Notes: generated from the letters alone by a model not told the origin. DNA of 64,000 nucleotides from Vibrio sp. B1FLJ16 (GCF_905175385.1 NZ_HG992750.1:186001-250000); one strand, 5' to 3'; positions 45,411 through 55,333 are shown, counted from the stretch's first letter. A program made the numbers and translations.

Positions 45411-46295
45411 ATGAAATTACCTCCTCTAAGAGCGGTTCACTGTTTTGAAGCAGTAGCGAGAAATCTGAGTTTTTCTCTTGCCGCAGAAGAGCTCAATGTG
45501 ACTCAAAGTGCGGTGAGCCATCAGATCCGTTTGCTGGAAGATTATTTAGGTGAGTCGCTGTTTATCCGCCAGGGACGAAAGCTCTCGTTATCTGACACCG
45601 GAGCGAGATACCTGGAAGACATCAGCCCTGCGATAAGCAGCATTGCGATGGCAAGTCAGAAGGTGCGCGAAGGTGAAAAGGGCAGTATTCGTTTAGCGAT
45701 TTACAGTTCGCTGGCCGTGAAATGGCTGATTCCACGCTTGTCTGATTTTAAGCGCTTGTATCCGGAAATCGAACTCACTCTTAATATGGTTTCTGGCGAT
45801 CCGGAACAAACGGATAGTGTCGGCGATTGTTTCATTACCGTGCAGAAACCGAAACGAAACTACATGTCTGTCCATCTGTACGAAGATATCTTGTATCCCG
45901 TCTGTAGTCATAAAATCTGGAAAGAGATGCAAGACAGCCCGATGCCACAAGCACTTTGGCAGTATCCACTGCTTTCAACCGACTCTATTTATCGTGAAAG
46001 GGGAAGGGACTGGGCGGAGTGGTGTAAAGAAGGCGGATTTGCTTTACCCGGGAATGCGGATATTCAGCACTTCAGCCACATGCTACTGGCGATAGAAGCT
46101 GCGCGTTACGATCAAGGCATCGCCTTTGCGAATGACTTTATGCTAAATGAACGCGATATCGCGCATGATCTGGTTTATATCCCATCCCACGGCTTGGATA
46201 CGGGGGATAGCTTTTACTTTGTACATAAAAAGAGCCGCGCCAAGCAAACTGAGATAATAAAGTTAACCAATTGGCTGAAGCAGCAGTGTATGTAA
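45411..46295 (+). CDS. LysR-family regulator (GcvA-like)
   Basis: 294 residues. HTH in LSFSLAAEELNVTQSAVSHQIRLLEDYLGESLF and LysR substrate-binding domain. It starts MKLPPLRAVHCFEAVARNL, again the GcvA subgroup. Divergent from the EamA gene, 92 bases apart, so that gene is the likely target. Confidence 0.87.
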   Translation: MKLPPLRAVHCFEAVARNLSFSLAAEELNVTQSAVSHQIRLLEDYLGESLFIRQGRKLSLSDTGARYLEDISPAISSIAMASQKVREGEKGSIRLAIYSSLAVKWLIPRLSDFKRLYPEIELTLNMVSGDPEQTDSVGDCFITVQKPKRNYMSVHLYEDILYPVCSHKIWKEMQDSPMPQALWQYPLLSTDSIYRERGRDWAEWCKEGGFALPGNADIQHFSHMLLAIEAARYDQGIAFANDFMLNERDIAHDLVYIPSHGLDTGDSFYFVHKKSRAKQTEIIKLTNWLKQQCM

Positions 46296-46413
46296 AAAGA
46301 GTGGTTTTGCTATTCTGCTTGAGCAGTACTGCGGAAAAATTAGGTACGTTTATAGCTCCCGAACAGATACAAAAAACCGATCGGGGAACTTCGATTTTCA
46401 GATAATGAAGCGC

Positions 46414-46944
46414 TTACTCTTCTTTGAACAGGTTGTAGTTAGCGGAGAGTTCTCCTGTCACAATTTCACCATGCATATCTAGTTTCATCAGTACGTCCTC
46501 ACCGACAAAGTATTGGTTAGGAACTTGTTCATTTGTCAGTGTTATGGTGTCTTTGCTCTCATTCCAGATGAACTGACCCTCTGAGGTTAGCGGAGCAGTA
46601 TCTCTATCCTGGTAGGTCTGCTCAAGCTTGTATGTGCCGTCTTGATTCAAAGTGATGCTGATATCTATTCCGGGACAGTCAGCACACGGAATCGTACCCA
46701 GGTAAGTGCCGCTCCAGTCTAGTGCATTGTTTTCGTTGTGCTCATTGTCCACAAAGGTTTCTGTGGAAATACCTTGTCCATCAGCAGCCTGTTTTTCCGG
46801 AACTAACATAGCGTCAGAAACTTCAACGAGCTGATTATCTTCTATTATCGGAGTTTCTGTTGCGGTCGCCTCCGCTGGCTTTTCGTCTTGGCAGCCTACA
46901 AGGAAGGTAACGGCAGTCAGTAATGCACATATTGCTTTTTTCAT
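46414..46944 (-). CDS. NlpE-like outer membrane lipoprotein
   Basis: 176 residues. Lipobox FLVGC (Cys18), an acidic low-complexity linker (20-75), then an NlpE N-terminal-type domain: GTYLGTIPCADCPGIDISITLNQ. The CxxC of that domain (CADC) is the surface/copper-sensing pair in NlpE, which activates the Cpx response. The second NlpE domain is absent, so this is the short form. No cpx genes are nearby. Confidence 0.85.
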   Translation of the reverse strand: MKKAICALLTAVTFLVGCQDEKPAEATATETPIIEDNQLVEVSDAMLVPEKQAADGQGISTETFVDNEHNENNALDWSGTYLGTIPCADCPGIDISITLNQDGTYKLEQTYQDRDTAPLTSEGQFIWNESKDTITLTNEQVPNQYFVGEDVLMKLDMHGEIVTGELSANYNLFKEE

Positions 46945-47155
46945 TTCAACCCTCTTTAAATCCGTATTTTCTATGAAGATAATGTTTTGCCCGCATATTA
47001 AATTTACATCATAAGAAAGGGAGTGATCTTGTTTTATCCATAAAACTGATGTCTTGCATAAAATTGTTGCAGTTATCTAAATTTTGCACTGCAGTTTGGT
47101 TGGTCTTCAGATTTCGTTCTACGCTTATAATTCGTCATAAGAAAGGAGAACCAAT

Positions 47156-47350
47156 ATGGCTGTAATGAAGCAGGATATTCCACATCGTGTCACGGTTTAT
47201 CATGACAATATCGATCAAGAGAAAGAGTTGAAAAATGCCATGCTGCCGGAGAAACCACGCTACTTCAACGGTTCACCGACCTACAAAGCAGAAAGCATTG
47301 AAGAGTTTGAACAGAAAATCAGTCAAATTGGATTGTCGTTAGATAAATAG
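47156..47350 (+). CDS. Small protein of unknown function
   Basis: 64 residues, acidic/basic mixed, no signal peptide (MAVMKQDIPHRVTVYHDN ... SIEEFEQKISQIGLSLDK). A strong ribosome site (AAAGGAGAACCAAT) and a following hairpin terminator support it as a real gene. Confidence 0.65.
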   Translation: MAVMKQDIPHRVTVYHDNIDQEKELKNAMLPEKPRYFNGSPTYKAESIEEFEQKISQIGLSLDK

Positions 47351-47415
47351 AGAACAGTCTATTTTCTGCCAGATGACGGAACGTGAGTTCTTTGCTGGCA
47401 GATAATGAAAGAAAG

Positions 47416-47438
47416 CGCCCTCCACATGAGGGCGTTTT
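47416..47438. terminator. Terminator after the 64-residue gene
   Basis: CGCCCTC/GAGGGCG then TTTT. It lies between convergent genes. Confidence 0.85.
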
Positions 47439-47464
47439 GATTTTAAAGTACTGTTTTACTAAGG

Positions 47465-49489
47465 TTAGTTCTGTTGAGTGCTGCTTTGACACACTTGCTT
47501 TTGAACCGCTGGAGGAGCCGGCTCATAGTGGCTTAACGTCATACTGAAACTGCCTTCCCCGCCGGTGATTGCTCTTAATCTGCGAGCGTAGTCTTGCAGT
47601 TCATTCACTGGTGACTTAGCTCTGATCAGAGTAAAGTTATTATCAATTGGCTCGGTACCCTCTATCAATCCTCGGTTCCCGGACAGGTCGCCTGATACAT
47701 CCCCGACGTTAGCCGTTGGAATGTGCAGCTCCAGTTGAATTATTGGTTCAAGAACGATCGGGTCGGCATTGTTTATTGCATCCAGAAATGCCTTTTTACC
47801 TGCGATGACAAAGGCTATCTCTTTTGAATCGACTGAATGATATTTACCATCATAGACCGTCACCTCTACATCTTTGATAGGGTTACCCGAGATTGCCCCT
47901 TCTTCCAATGCTTGTAAGATCCCTTTCTCTACAGCGGGGATTAACGCGGTGGGAATAGAACCACCGACGACTTTATTGATGAACTGGAATCCTGTACCGC
48001 GTTCGAGAGGACGTACCCGAAGCTGAACTTCCCCGAACTGGCCAGCGCCGCCACTCTGTTTTTTGTGTCGGTAGTGGCCTTCTGCGGGCTTAGTGATGGT
48101 TTCATAATACTCGACGCTCGGTTGGCAGGTTTCTACTTCCAACTTATAGATGCTTGCCATTTTTTCTAACGCCACTTTCAGGTGAAACTCCCCCTGACCG
48201 CTGATGATGGTTTCATTGGTTCTGGCGCGGTGTTCAATGCGCAGTGAAGGGTCTTCGCTGGAAATTTTATTGAGTACATCGCCCAGTTTTTGTTCGTCGC
48301 CGCGTTTTAGTGGTTTTAAGCACAAAGAGTACATTGAGTCAGGGAAGTTGAGTGTTTTAAGCTCGACGCCATCCTCATCATGGGAATCATGGACAATTGA
48401 GTCAAACTCAAGATCATCTACTTTGGCGAGCACACAAAAATCACCTGCCAGCGCTCGCGGAATTTCCATCCGCTCTTTACCTTGCAGTTGGTACAGATGT
48501 CCCACTTTGAACGCTTTGTTGCTCTCTCCGATATATAGCTGGCTGCCTGCGTTGATTTCGCCCTGGTAAACGCGTAGATAAGCGAGCTTACCCATGTAAG
48601 GATCGACGCTGATCTTATAAACGTGAGCCACGGTATGATCTAACGTTTCACAGTTTACTTTGATCTTTTTACCGTTCTTCTCAAGCAGTGGTGGGTTACC
48701 CTCGTTTGGCATCGGCATGATTTCCGCCATGGTACGTAGCAGGAGCTCAATACCCGCTCCGGTCTGTGCGGAGACAAAGCAGATTGGGATTACATGTCCG
48801 GTTCTTAAGGCCTCTTCAAACGGGTCATGCAGCTGTTCAGCCGTTAGCTCCGAGCCTTGCTCCAAATAGAGCTCCATTAACTCTTCATCGACTTCGATTA
48901 CCTGGTCAATCAGGGTTTCATGGGCTTCAGAGACTTTTGCAAGTAAGGTGTCACTCTCTAATTCGGGCTCAAAGTAGCAATCCACCACGGATTGACCGTC
49001 GGCAGAAGGTAAGTTGATGGGCAAGCATTTGTCGCCAAAATGCGAGACGATGTTATCCATCAAAAGTTGTAGCTGATTACCGTGATTATCGAGCTTGTTA
49101 ATGATGATCATCTGACATTTTTGTTGCTCCTTGGCAAATGCAAACAAGCGATCAGACGTTTGATTAAGAGGTGTTTGCGGATCGATGATAAGTGCTGAGG
49201 TTTCAACTGCCGGAAAGACACTGATAGTTCGACCTAGCAACTCACTTTGCCCCGGCGTGTCGATAATATTGAGTCGATGGTTATTCCAGCTTAAGGCGAC
49301 AGGGGTTGCCTCAATGCTGTGCTGATACTGAATAGACTGTGGATCGAAATCGGTTACGGTATCGCCTTTTTCTACGCTGCCGAGGTGATGAGTCGCGTCG
49401 CAGGTAAAGAGCAGTTTTTCGACGAGCGTGGTTTTACCGGTTCCGGTCTGACCGACAAAAGCGATGTTGCGGATTTTATTGATAGGCAT
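47465..49489 (-). CDS. Elongation factor G-like GTPase (EF-G paralogue)
   Basis: 674 residues. G-domain motifs: GQTGTGKTT (P-loop), DTPG and NKLD. Domain II, III (RTNETIISGQGEFHLKV), IV (GGAGQFGEVQLRVRP) and V are in order, so the EF-G/TetM architecture is complete, slightly shorter than the main EF-G. It lies alone, outside the str operon, so it is a second copy of the EF-G2 or ribosome-protection type. ATG 49489 with AAGGAGG directly upstream decides the start. A specialised ribosome task, for example in stress, is inference. Confidence 0.85.
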   Translation of the reverse strand: MPINKIRNIAFVGQTGTGKTTLVEKLLFTCDATHHLGSVEKGDTVTDFDPQSIQYQHSIEATPVALSWNNHRLNIIDTPGQSELLGRTISVFPAVETSALIIDPQTPLNQTSDRLFAFAKEQQKCQMIIINKLDNHGNQLQLLMDNIVSHFGDKCLPINLPSADGQSVVDCYFEPELESDTLLAKVSEAHETLIDQVIEVDEELMELYLEQGSELTAEQLHDPFEEALRTGHVIPICFVSAQTGAGIELLLRTMAEIMPMPNEGNPPLLEKNGKKIKVNCETLDHTVAHVYKISVDPYMGKLAYLRVYQGEINAGSQLYIGESNKAFKVGHLYQLQGKERMEIPRALAGDFCVLAKVDDLEFDSIVHDSHDEDGVELKTLNFPDSMYSLCLKPLKRGDEQKLGDVLNKISSEDPSLRIEHRARTNETIISGQGEFHLKVALEKMASIYKLEVETCQPSVEYYETITKPAEGHYRHKKQSGGAGQFGEVQLRVRPLERGTGFQFINKVVGGSIPTALIPAVEKGILQALEEGAISGNPIKDVEVTVYDGKYHSVDSKEIAFVIAGKKAFLDAINNADPIVLEPIIQLELHIPTANVGDVSGDLSGNRGLIEGTEPIDNNFTLIRAKSPVNELQDYARRLRAITGGEGSFSMTLSHYEPAPPAVQKQVCQSSTQQN

Positions 49490-49830
49490 AAAGCCTCCTT
49501 GCATGGTGACATTAGGAAACCGCAGTTTCCAGATAAACCTGTTATCAGGTCACGAACTGCATTGGAGTCGGCGGGTTTACCGCCTATTCGTCTTCCATGT
49601 CATTTTCCGGATGACTTTATGCATATAACCGCCTTGCTGAGAAAGCAGATTAAAGGGTTATTACGATATTAGAAGTTGTTGATCTATTTTGATCATTTTT
49701 TGTAGGCAACGAATATATTTATCGCCACCAAAATCATTTTATTTGGTCTTTCAGTAACAGCATGGCGCAAAAACCATAAAGTCGGTGTGATTTGTCTCAT
49801 GCTGTTATCCTTTTCTGTTTCCTCATGATC
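49490..49830. other. Structured leader of the EF-G-like gene
   Basis: 341 gene-free bases. Three small hairpins stand within 80 bases of the EF-G-like start: GGAAAC/GTTTCC (49513-49528), CCTG/CAGG (49537-49548) and GGCGG/CCGCC (49571-49586). Nothing else is recognisable. Confidence 0.45.
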
Positions 49831-51042
49831 TTAGATACTTTGTTTAGTTTGAAGAGGTGTTTCGTTACAGGGAGTGAGTTGACGATACAGTCCCCACATT
49901 GTACCGACTGCTACCAGCATCACTCCGGCTGCAAATAAAAAACCATAACGGGTCATCTCATAGTGACTTAGCAACGCAATCACAACGTAGCTTAGCGATT
50001 GCACCGTGGTACTAAACATACTTAGCCCACCGTCTATGCGTCCACGCTGATGAACGGGGACGGTATGATGCATCCAGTTTGTTCGTGCAATTCGGTTTAA
50101 GGCATTAAAAACGCCAAACAGAGCGATTAACGTTAGAATGCCAATAGGGTGCACTGAGAAACTCATACCGACCAGAGTTAAGGAAAGTACCGCCATCGAT
50201 GCGAATATAATGCTGGCGTGCGGCAGGCGATTAAGGACGGTCGTGACGACAAGCCCGGTAAACAGGGACCCTAGCCCAAAGCTGATGTTAAAGCCTGCGA
50301 ACCAATCACCAGTAATGCCCTGTTCGGAAAACCAAATCGGCACTAGCTTGCTCAAATAGGTCAATACAGGATAGGTAAGGCTAGAAAGTAAAATAAATCC
50401 GTAAAAGACCGGCTTTTGGCTAAATAAATGTTTGCTTTCTATCACTTGCTTCAAGAAAGGCACTGTGTGTGATTCCCTTAGTTGGCGAGTGTAAGGCGTA
50501 GCCATGTAAAAAATCGCAGCCAATGCTGAAGCTGCTGCAGCGAACAGCGCGAATTCTTTCATCCCCCACTGTTCCAGTAATACAACTCCAAGCGCGCCAG
50601 CACCAAGCGTGGTTGATTGCATCACAATCTCCTGCTGGCTGGAGATTCTGGCGTATTCATGCTGCTGGTAGTTTTCCTGAGTAAACGCATTGTTCGTTGC
50701 CCAGGCAAAATTACTCGATACCCAATACACCAACTGAGCGAATGCTAATAGCCATTGAGAGTCCATCCCCAGCCAATAGACACTGAATACCACTGACGCC
50801 ATCCAAGCCTGAAGCCATTGATTCCCAACCAACAGTGCCTTGCGCGAATGTCGGTCAATTAAAGTAGAAAACAAAGGGGTGACCAGGAAAGAGACCGCGG
50901 TACAAGTCAAAGATACCACAGCAACGAAGGTACCCATTCCTGGGGTGGATAACATGATCCAGGGCAGAGCCATCATAAATAACCCTGACGATATACTGTC
51001 GAAAAACCTTCCGACCAAGTAAGGCTGAGTTTTGTTGTTCAT
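49831..51042 (-). CDS. MFS transporter (likely SoxR-controlled efflux pump)
   Basis: 403 residues, 12 membrane helices of the major facilitator superfamily (LFSTLIDRHSRKALLVGNQW is the loop 2-3 signature). Single-component drug/proton antiport is likely. Its promoter carries a SoxR box in the canonical 19-base -35/-10 spacer, so it should be induced by redox-active compounds such as phenazines or viologens. It is divergent from soxR (95 bases between starts). Confidence 0.85.
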   Translation of the reverse strand: MNNKTQPYLVGRFFDSISSGLFMMALPWIMLSTPGMGTFVAVVSLTCTAVSFLVTPLFSTLIDRHSRKALLVGNQWLQAWMASVVFSVYWLGMDSQWLLAFAQLVYWVSSNFAWATNNAFTQENYQQHEYARISSQQEIVMQSTTLGAGALGVVLLEQWGMKEFALFAAAASALAAIFYMATPYTRQLRESHTVPFLKQVIESKHLFSQKPVFYGFILLSSLTYPVLTYLSKLVPIWFSEQGITGDWFAGFNISFGLGSLFTGLVVTTVLNRLPHASIIFASMAVLSLTLVGMSFSVHPIGILTLIALFGVFNALNRIARTNWMHHTVPVHQRGRIDGGLSMFSTTVQSLSYVVIALLSHYEMTRYGFLFAAGVMLVAVGTMWGLYRQLTPCNETPLQTKQSI

Positions 51043-51071
51043 ATTATTTCCTCAGTAATTAGTTTGGTTTA

Positions 51072-51102
51072 ACTCTAAAACCTCAAGTAAACTTGAGGTA
51101 AA
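51072..51102 (-). promoter_or_regulatory. SoxR-dependent promoter with SoxR box
   Basis: The palindrome CCTCAAGTAAACTTGAGG (51081-51098) matches the known SoxR box. On the minus strand TTTACC (51102-51097) and TAGAGT (51077-51072) are separated by 19 bases, the long spacing required for SoxR activation, and point at the MFS gene. Confidence 0.9.
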
Positions 51103-51137
51103 GTACTTTTTAACTTTTAAGATGAAAGGAATCAGGG

Positions 51138-51569
51138 ATGGATATCAGCGTAGGTGAAGTGGCGAAGCGCTCTGGAGTAAAAGTTTCGGCGCTGCATTTT
51201 TATGAACAAAAAGGATTGATTTCGAGCTGGCGTAATCAGGGTAACCAACGCCGCTATCATCGAAGTGTATTACGCCGTGTCGCGGTTATAAAAGCAGCGC
51301 AGCAGGTTGGGCTTTCTTTAGAAGAGATAAAACAGGCGCTGGATAATTTACCAAAACATCAAGCGCCCAATAAAGCACAGTGGGAAAGGATGGCGAGCCA
51401 ATGGCACGAGCAACTAGAACATAAAATTCAGCAGCTCCAAGCACTGCAAAATGACTTAGGTGGCTGTATTGGTTGTGGTTGTTTATCGCTTGAAACTTGT
51501 GCTTTGCGTAATCCAGAAGATGTATTAGGTAAAGAGCATTCTGGCTCTAATTTAACGTTGGACGAGTAA
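51138..51569 (+). CDS. soxR: Redox-sensing MerR-family activator SoxR
   Basis: 143 residues. MerR winged HTH (SVGEVAKRSGVKVSALHFYEQKGL), dimerisation helix, and the [2Fe-2S] ligand motif CIGCGCLSLETC (Cys110, 113, 115, 121). Oxidation of the cluster activates it. A perfect SoxR box lies 40 bases before its start, serving the divergent MFS gene and probably itself. No soxS is present here. Confidence 0.95.
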   Translation: MDISVGEVAKRSGVKVSALHFYEQKGLISSWRNQGNQRRYHRSVLRRVAVIKAAQQVGLSLEEIKQALDNLPKHQAPNKAQWERMASQWHEQLEHKIQQLQALQNDLGGCIGCGCLSLETCALRNPEDVLGKEHSGSNLTLDE

Positions 51570-51576
51570 GGTCGGT

Positions 51577-51981
51577 TTATTCTTTATCGAAACTGTCGAC
51601 CACAATAGCGCCCATAGAGGCAGGCATGGTGATGACAATTACACGCTTGAGCGCGACCAATGGTTCGGTTAGTAGGGGAAGCTTATCCAGGCAAAGTAAT
51701 ACCAATGCGACGACGACCGCCGCGATGGAGTAAGCGATAAAAACGCGGAAAATGAAAATCGAGACACGGTGCCGGATCCGGCTTTGAAACACACTCTGAT
51801 AAGCAAAAAAACTCAGGAAAATGACCGAGAGACTTAACAACATAAGCAGGTTGGTCATTGGAAGGCTTTCTCCTAAACGCCACGCTTCTTCGGAGAACGA
51901 AATCGGCACCGCGAGGGCGAAAGCGCCAACCAGTACCTGGCTGGCATCTTCTAAATTAAAGTGTCGGCTTATGTTGATCAT
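51577..51981 (-). CDS. DUF2391-like membrane protein
   Basis: 134 residues with about four membrane helices (15-35, 40-60, 76-98, 105-128). Pattern [24 protein letters not shown] resembles the DUF2391 family (putative integral membrane proteins of unknown function). Its ATG overlaps the stop of the upstream TPR gene (ATGA), so the two are translationally coupled. Seven bases separate its stop from that of soxR. Confidence 0.75.
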   Translation of the reverse strand: MINISRHFNLEDASQVLVGAFALAVPISFSEEAWRLGESLPMTNLLMLLSLSVIFLSFFAYQSVFQSRIRHRVSIFIFRVFIAYSIAAVVVALVLLCLDKLPLLTEPLVALKRVIVITMPASMGAIVVDSFDKE

Positions 51982-52829
51982 TCGTTAGGCTGGCCGAGTT
52001 GTAACAGCTTCTCAAATCGTTCGTTACCGTGCAGTAATTCAAGATCGCGCTCTTCTGCCAGCAAGTCACGAATCGAAGGGCTGTACTCAATCGCACGTTC
52101 CAGATCTTCAATTGCTTGTTCTTCGACACCTAGTCGAGAGTATGCACAAGCACGCTGGTAGAGCGCAGGACCGTTAGTGTAATCCACTTCTAAAACTCGG
52201 TTACATAAGCTCAGAGCCCAATGGTATTCGTTAATTTCCATTGCAGCGTCAGCCTTGTAAGTCAGGGCTTCTAAATCACCAGGGCGGATAACCAGAATTT
52301 CATCATAGATCTCAATACGCTGCTCTGGTGTTTGTGAGCTTTGTGCACGAAGCCATAAATTGTGGATTTCGTTGATCTTCTCAATTTCTTTGTTGTTTTC
52401 ACTGATGATGCGGGTTTTGCGTTTTAAGTCTCTTTCCAGAGCCACAAACTTCTTCTCATATTCGCGTGCGATCTTATCTAGTCGCTTATCGGCCATCTCT
52501 TTAGTGTTATGTTTGAACTCTCTTAGTGATTGCCAGCCAACAAAAGCGATCAGTGATGCTACCCCCGCTATGATGTAGAAAAAGTAGGTAACGGTCACGT
52601 TGGCGTAGTTCAGTGATTTGTCAGCGACGCTCAGTTCACGGTCAGTGATTTCAGTGATTGTGCGCTTCTCCAGGCTCTGGAAGTCCTGACGCAGTGCTTT
52701 GAGTTCATCTAATATATAGCGCTCCATAAGAGGTCTATCTAATAGGTCTGATTCTGAATATTTTTCTTCAGATGCCAAGGCTGGCAGCGAAAGAATCAGG
52801 GAGAAAAAAATACCAATGAATAAGCGCAT
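51978..52829 (-). CDS. TPR-containing envelope protein
   Basis: About 283 residues. Signal peptide ([21 protein letters not shown]), a membrane helix (about 78-97), a coiled coil (105-160) and three TPR-like repeats (about 175-265; [61 protein letters not shown]). It is probably inner-membrane anchored with TPRs on one face. I start at ATG 52829, with AAGGA 7 bases upstream. It is coupled to the downstream DUF2391-like gene. Confidence 0.8.
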   Translation of the reverse strand: MRLFIGIFFSLILSLPALASEEKYSESDLLDRPLMERYILDELKALRQDFQSLEKRTITEITDRELSVADKSLNYANVTVTYFFYIIAGVASLIAFVGWQSLREFKHNTKEMADKRLDKIAREYEKKFVALERDLKRKTRIISENNKEIEKINEIHNLWLRAQSSQTPEQRIEIYDEILVIRPGDLEALTYKADAAMEINEYHWALSLCNRVLEVDYTNGPALYQRACAYSRLGVEEQAIEDLERAIEYSPSIRDLLAEERDLELLHGNERFEKLLQLGQPNE

Positions 52830-53066
52830 AAAACGTCCTTTTGCGTTAAGAATACAGATAGACCATGCAACAATAACAAATCGCACAAACGTTTACCAAA
52901 GTGGATGCTAAAGAAATAGTAGATTCTTTTCTTGTTATCTACCCGATATCGTAGAAGTTTTTTAGTCAACAGGCGATGAGAACTAAACGCTTTAGCTTGT
53001 AATCTTGTCCTTCATTATCCGAGTCGTTATGCTTGTTTCTACTTATTGATTTTTGGCGCTATTTTC

Positions 53067-53537
53067 ATGGATGCAAGATCTAAAAACTACCTTAACCAAT
53101 ACCTTTCATTGCTTTCCGTTCAGCAAAGAGAAGCCATACCATCGGTAAGTGCTGACTATTATTGTGCGGACGAATTTAACGCGAATACATGTGCAGAGTT
53201 GGTTCGTACAGGACAAAAAACTGCATCATGCAGTATGGAGCTTTGGTACAGCGAACACGGAGAGGTAATGCCTGAAGTCGGGCACTTACAAGTTGTGACA
53301 AATTGGGATGGGGAGCCCGTCTGCGTGATTGAGATTACCGATGTGCGCACTTGCCCCTACAATGAAGTGAGAGAAGATTTTGCTCAGGCAGAAGGAGAGG
53401 GAGATAGTAGTTTACTATGGTGGCGTGAAGCCCATACCAGGTTTTTCCGGGCGGAGTGTGATGAACTGGGTATTGATTGGCATGAGCAGCGCTTATTAGT
53501 GCTTGAAAGGTTTAAAGTCGTCTATCCGTTGGGATAA
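53067..53537 (+). CDS. ASCH-domain protein
   Basis: 156 residues. An ASCH fold: ELVRTGQKTASCSM, LQVVTNWDGEPVCVIEITDV, EGDSSLLWWREAHTRFF. ASCH proteins bind RNA or modified nucleosides; some (YqfB) are amidohydrolases. ATG 53067 is chosen (MDARSKNYL); a TTG 7 codons upstream is possible. Standalone. Confidence 0.8.
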   Translation: MDARSKNYLNQYLSLLSVQQREAIPSVSADYYCADEFNANTCAELVRTGQKTASCSMELWYSEHGEVMPEVGHLQVVTNWDGEPVCVIEITDVRTCPYNEVREDFAQAEGEGDSSLLWWREAHTRFFRAECDELGIDWHEQRLLVLERFKVVYPLG

Positions 53538-53541
53538 AAAT

Positions 53542-53577
53542 AATGAAAACAGCGCCTGCTCAGGCGCTGTTTTCATT
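53542..53577. terminator. Bidirectional terminator
   Basis: A near-perfect 17-bp stem AATGAAAACAGCGCCTG with its complement and a 2-base loop, between the convergent ASCH and phospholipase D-like genes. Confidence 0.9.
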
Positions 53578-53586
53578 AATAAGAAG

Positions 53587-55104
53587 TTAAAGTTGCTTTT
53601 CTATTGGCAGTATACCTGCGAACCAGGAACCGAATCTGCGCAGCATTCCGGCTTCCGGCTCGGAGTGGTATATCTGTCCGGTTTTACTGTCAGTCCAGAT
53701 AATGTCATCGTCTTCGAGGCTGAGGCGGTAGCCATTGTTATTCAGTGCTTCAGGTAAGGTTGCGAGAAAACTTTGCACATATTCAGGCTGTTCTATGACC
53801 ACTGCCATCTCGGTGTTAAGTTTTGCTGAACGCGGATCCCAGTTCATGGAGCCGACAAAAAGGGTTTTATTATCTATCATCATCGCTTTGGCATGTAAAC
53901 TGGCCTTGCTGCTGCCTGTTAGGCTCCATTTACTCTTTAGTTTCGCGCTCGCTTTCATTTCCCATATTTCTATACCGGATTCGAGCAGCGCTTTCCTGTA
54001 TTTTGAGTACCAACCGTGAACGGCAAAGACATCATTAGATGCCAGACTGTTGGTGATGATCGTGATGTCGATACCTCTTCTGGCAGCTTTGATAAGCGCT
54101 TTTGTCCCTGCCTCAGTTGGAACGAAATAGGGCGAAATAAGCACGAATGAGTGCTCTACATTGCTAAATAGCTCGGATAAGTTGCCCACTAGCTGACTCT
54201 CATGTGTCGCTATTTTATCTGGTAAGTCGAACCATACTTCACCTTTGCCCCAATAAAGGTTGAGCTTGTTCTTAGCTATCTCTTGGTACAACTCCAGATC
54301 TGTGAAGTCGTAACGACCTTTAGAGAATTTCTCCTCTAGTTTCAGTTCATGGACGCGTTGGTTAATATCTGCATCTGTGACTTGATCTGCATCCGGGAAG
54401 ATCCACTCCATTGGCACGGCGTAAATGCTGTTCCAGTAAAGGTCAAACTGGTCGGCAGTTTGTTGCACAGCTTCTCCGTAGAGTAACAGGTCGAAGTCAC
54501 CAAAAGAGACAGTAGACTCATAAGAGAAGTACTCGTTGCCAATGTTTCTCCCACCAACAACAGCCGCAACGCTGTCGGCGATTAAAGATTTGTTGTGCAT
54601 ACGGCGATTCAGCCTGTCGAAATTCGTCGCGAATCCGAATAATCGTGCAGAACGGTACTGGTGAGGGTTGAACAAGCGGATTTCGATGTTTGGATGCGTG
54701 TTAATTGCAGCCATGACGTTATCGTTACGTTTTTGCATGTCATCAAGCAGCACACGTATTCGGACGCCCCGCTTGGCTGCTTCATACAAACGCCAGGTGA
54801 GGAACGTACTGGTTTCGTCGCCGCGATAGATATAGTACTGAAGATCTAAGCTTTTTTGTGCGGACTCTATCAGCGAGGTTCGGGCGAGGAACGCATCATG
54901 CCCCTGGTTGAGGGGATAAAATCCGGTATCTGTGGTCGGGTCTTTTCCATAAGCTTCAAAGTACAGCGAAATTGCCGAGTCTGTCTGGTAGCCGTACTGG
55001 AACGTAGTGGATTTCTCACTAGGATCCCTGTACTCGATTGAAGAGCAGGCAGGCAGACAAGCAAACATGCAAGTCAGAATGAGCTTTGTAAACATATGGT
55101 GCAA
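53587..55104 (-). CDS. Phospholipase D-family lipoprotein (cardiolipin synthase C-like)
   Basis: About 505 residues. A lipobox LPACS near residue 20 suggests outer membrane or periplasmic anchoring. Two HKD motifs, RMHNKSLIADSVAAVVGGRNIGN and SLHAKAMMIDNKTLFVGSMNWDPRS, give a complete PLD active site. The layout matches ClsC-type cardiolipin synthases or periplasmic PLD-like enzymes. I keep the TTG at 55104, because AAGGAT lies 8 bases before it; an ATG three codons later has no ribosome site. Confidence 0.85.
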   Translation of the reverse strand: MHHMFTKLILTCMFACLPACSSIEYRDPSEKSTTFQYGYQTDSAISLYFEAYGKDPTTDTGFYPLNQGHDAFLARTSLIESAQKSLDLQYYIYRGDETSTFLTWRLYEAAKRGVRIRVLLDDMQKRNDNVMAAINTHPNIEIRLFNPHQYRSARLFGFATNFDRLNRRMHNKSLIADSVAAVVGGRNIGNEYFSYESTVSFGDFDLLLYGEAVQQTADQFDLYWNSIYAVPMEWIFPDADQVTDADINQRVHELKLEEKFSKGRYDFTDLELYQEIAKNKLNLYWGKGEVWFDLPDKIATHESQLVGNLSELFSNVEHSFVLISPYFVPTEAGTKALIKAARRGIDITIITNSLASNDVFAVHGWYSKYRKALLESGIEIWEMKASAKLKSKWSLTGSSKASLHAKAMMIDNKTLFVGSMNWDPRSAKLNTEMAVVIEQPEYVQSFLATLPEALNNNGYRLSLEDDDIIWTDSKTGQIYHSEPEAGMLRRFGSWFAGILPIEKQL

Positions 55105-55333
55105 TGAGCATATCCTTGTATTACAGATAGTTACTTATAGAGTATAGACCTAAGTAACTGGTTGTGGTGCAGTTTTCAAAGTTTAGGAGCCAGTGTTGCA
55201 CCAAGAAGTTCGTGTTGTGAGAGCGGCGTACCGAGATCAGGTATTTTGGGAAGTTTTGTCCTCGGGATTTCTTTGTTCTAGCTCTAGTTTTTAGGCGAAC
55301 ATTATCATTTATTTAATTAATGCTTTTACTCTA

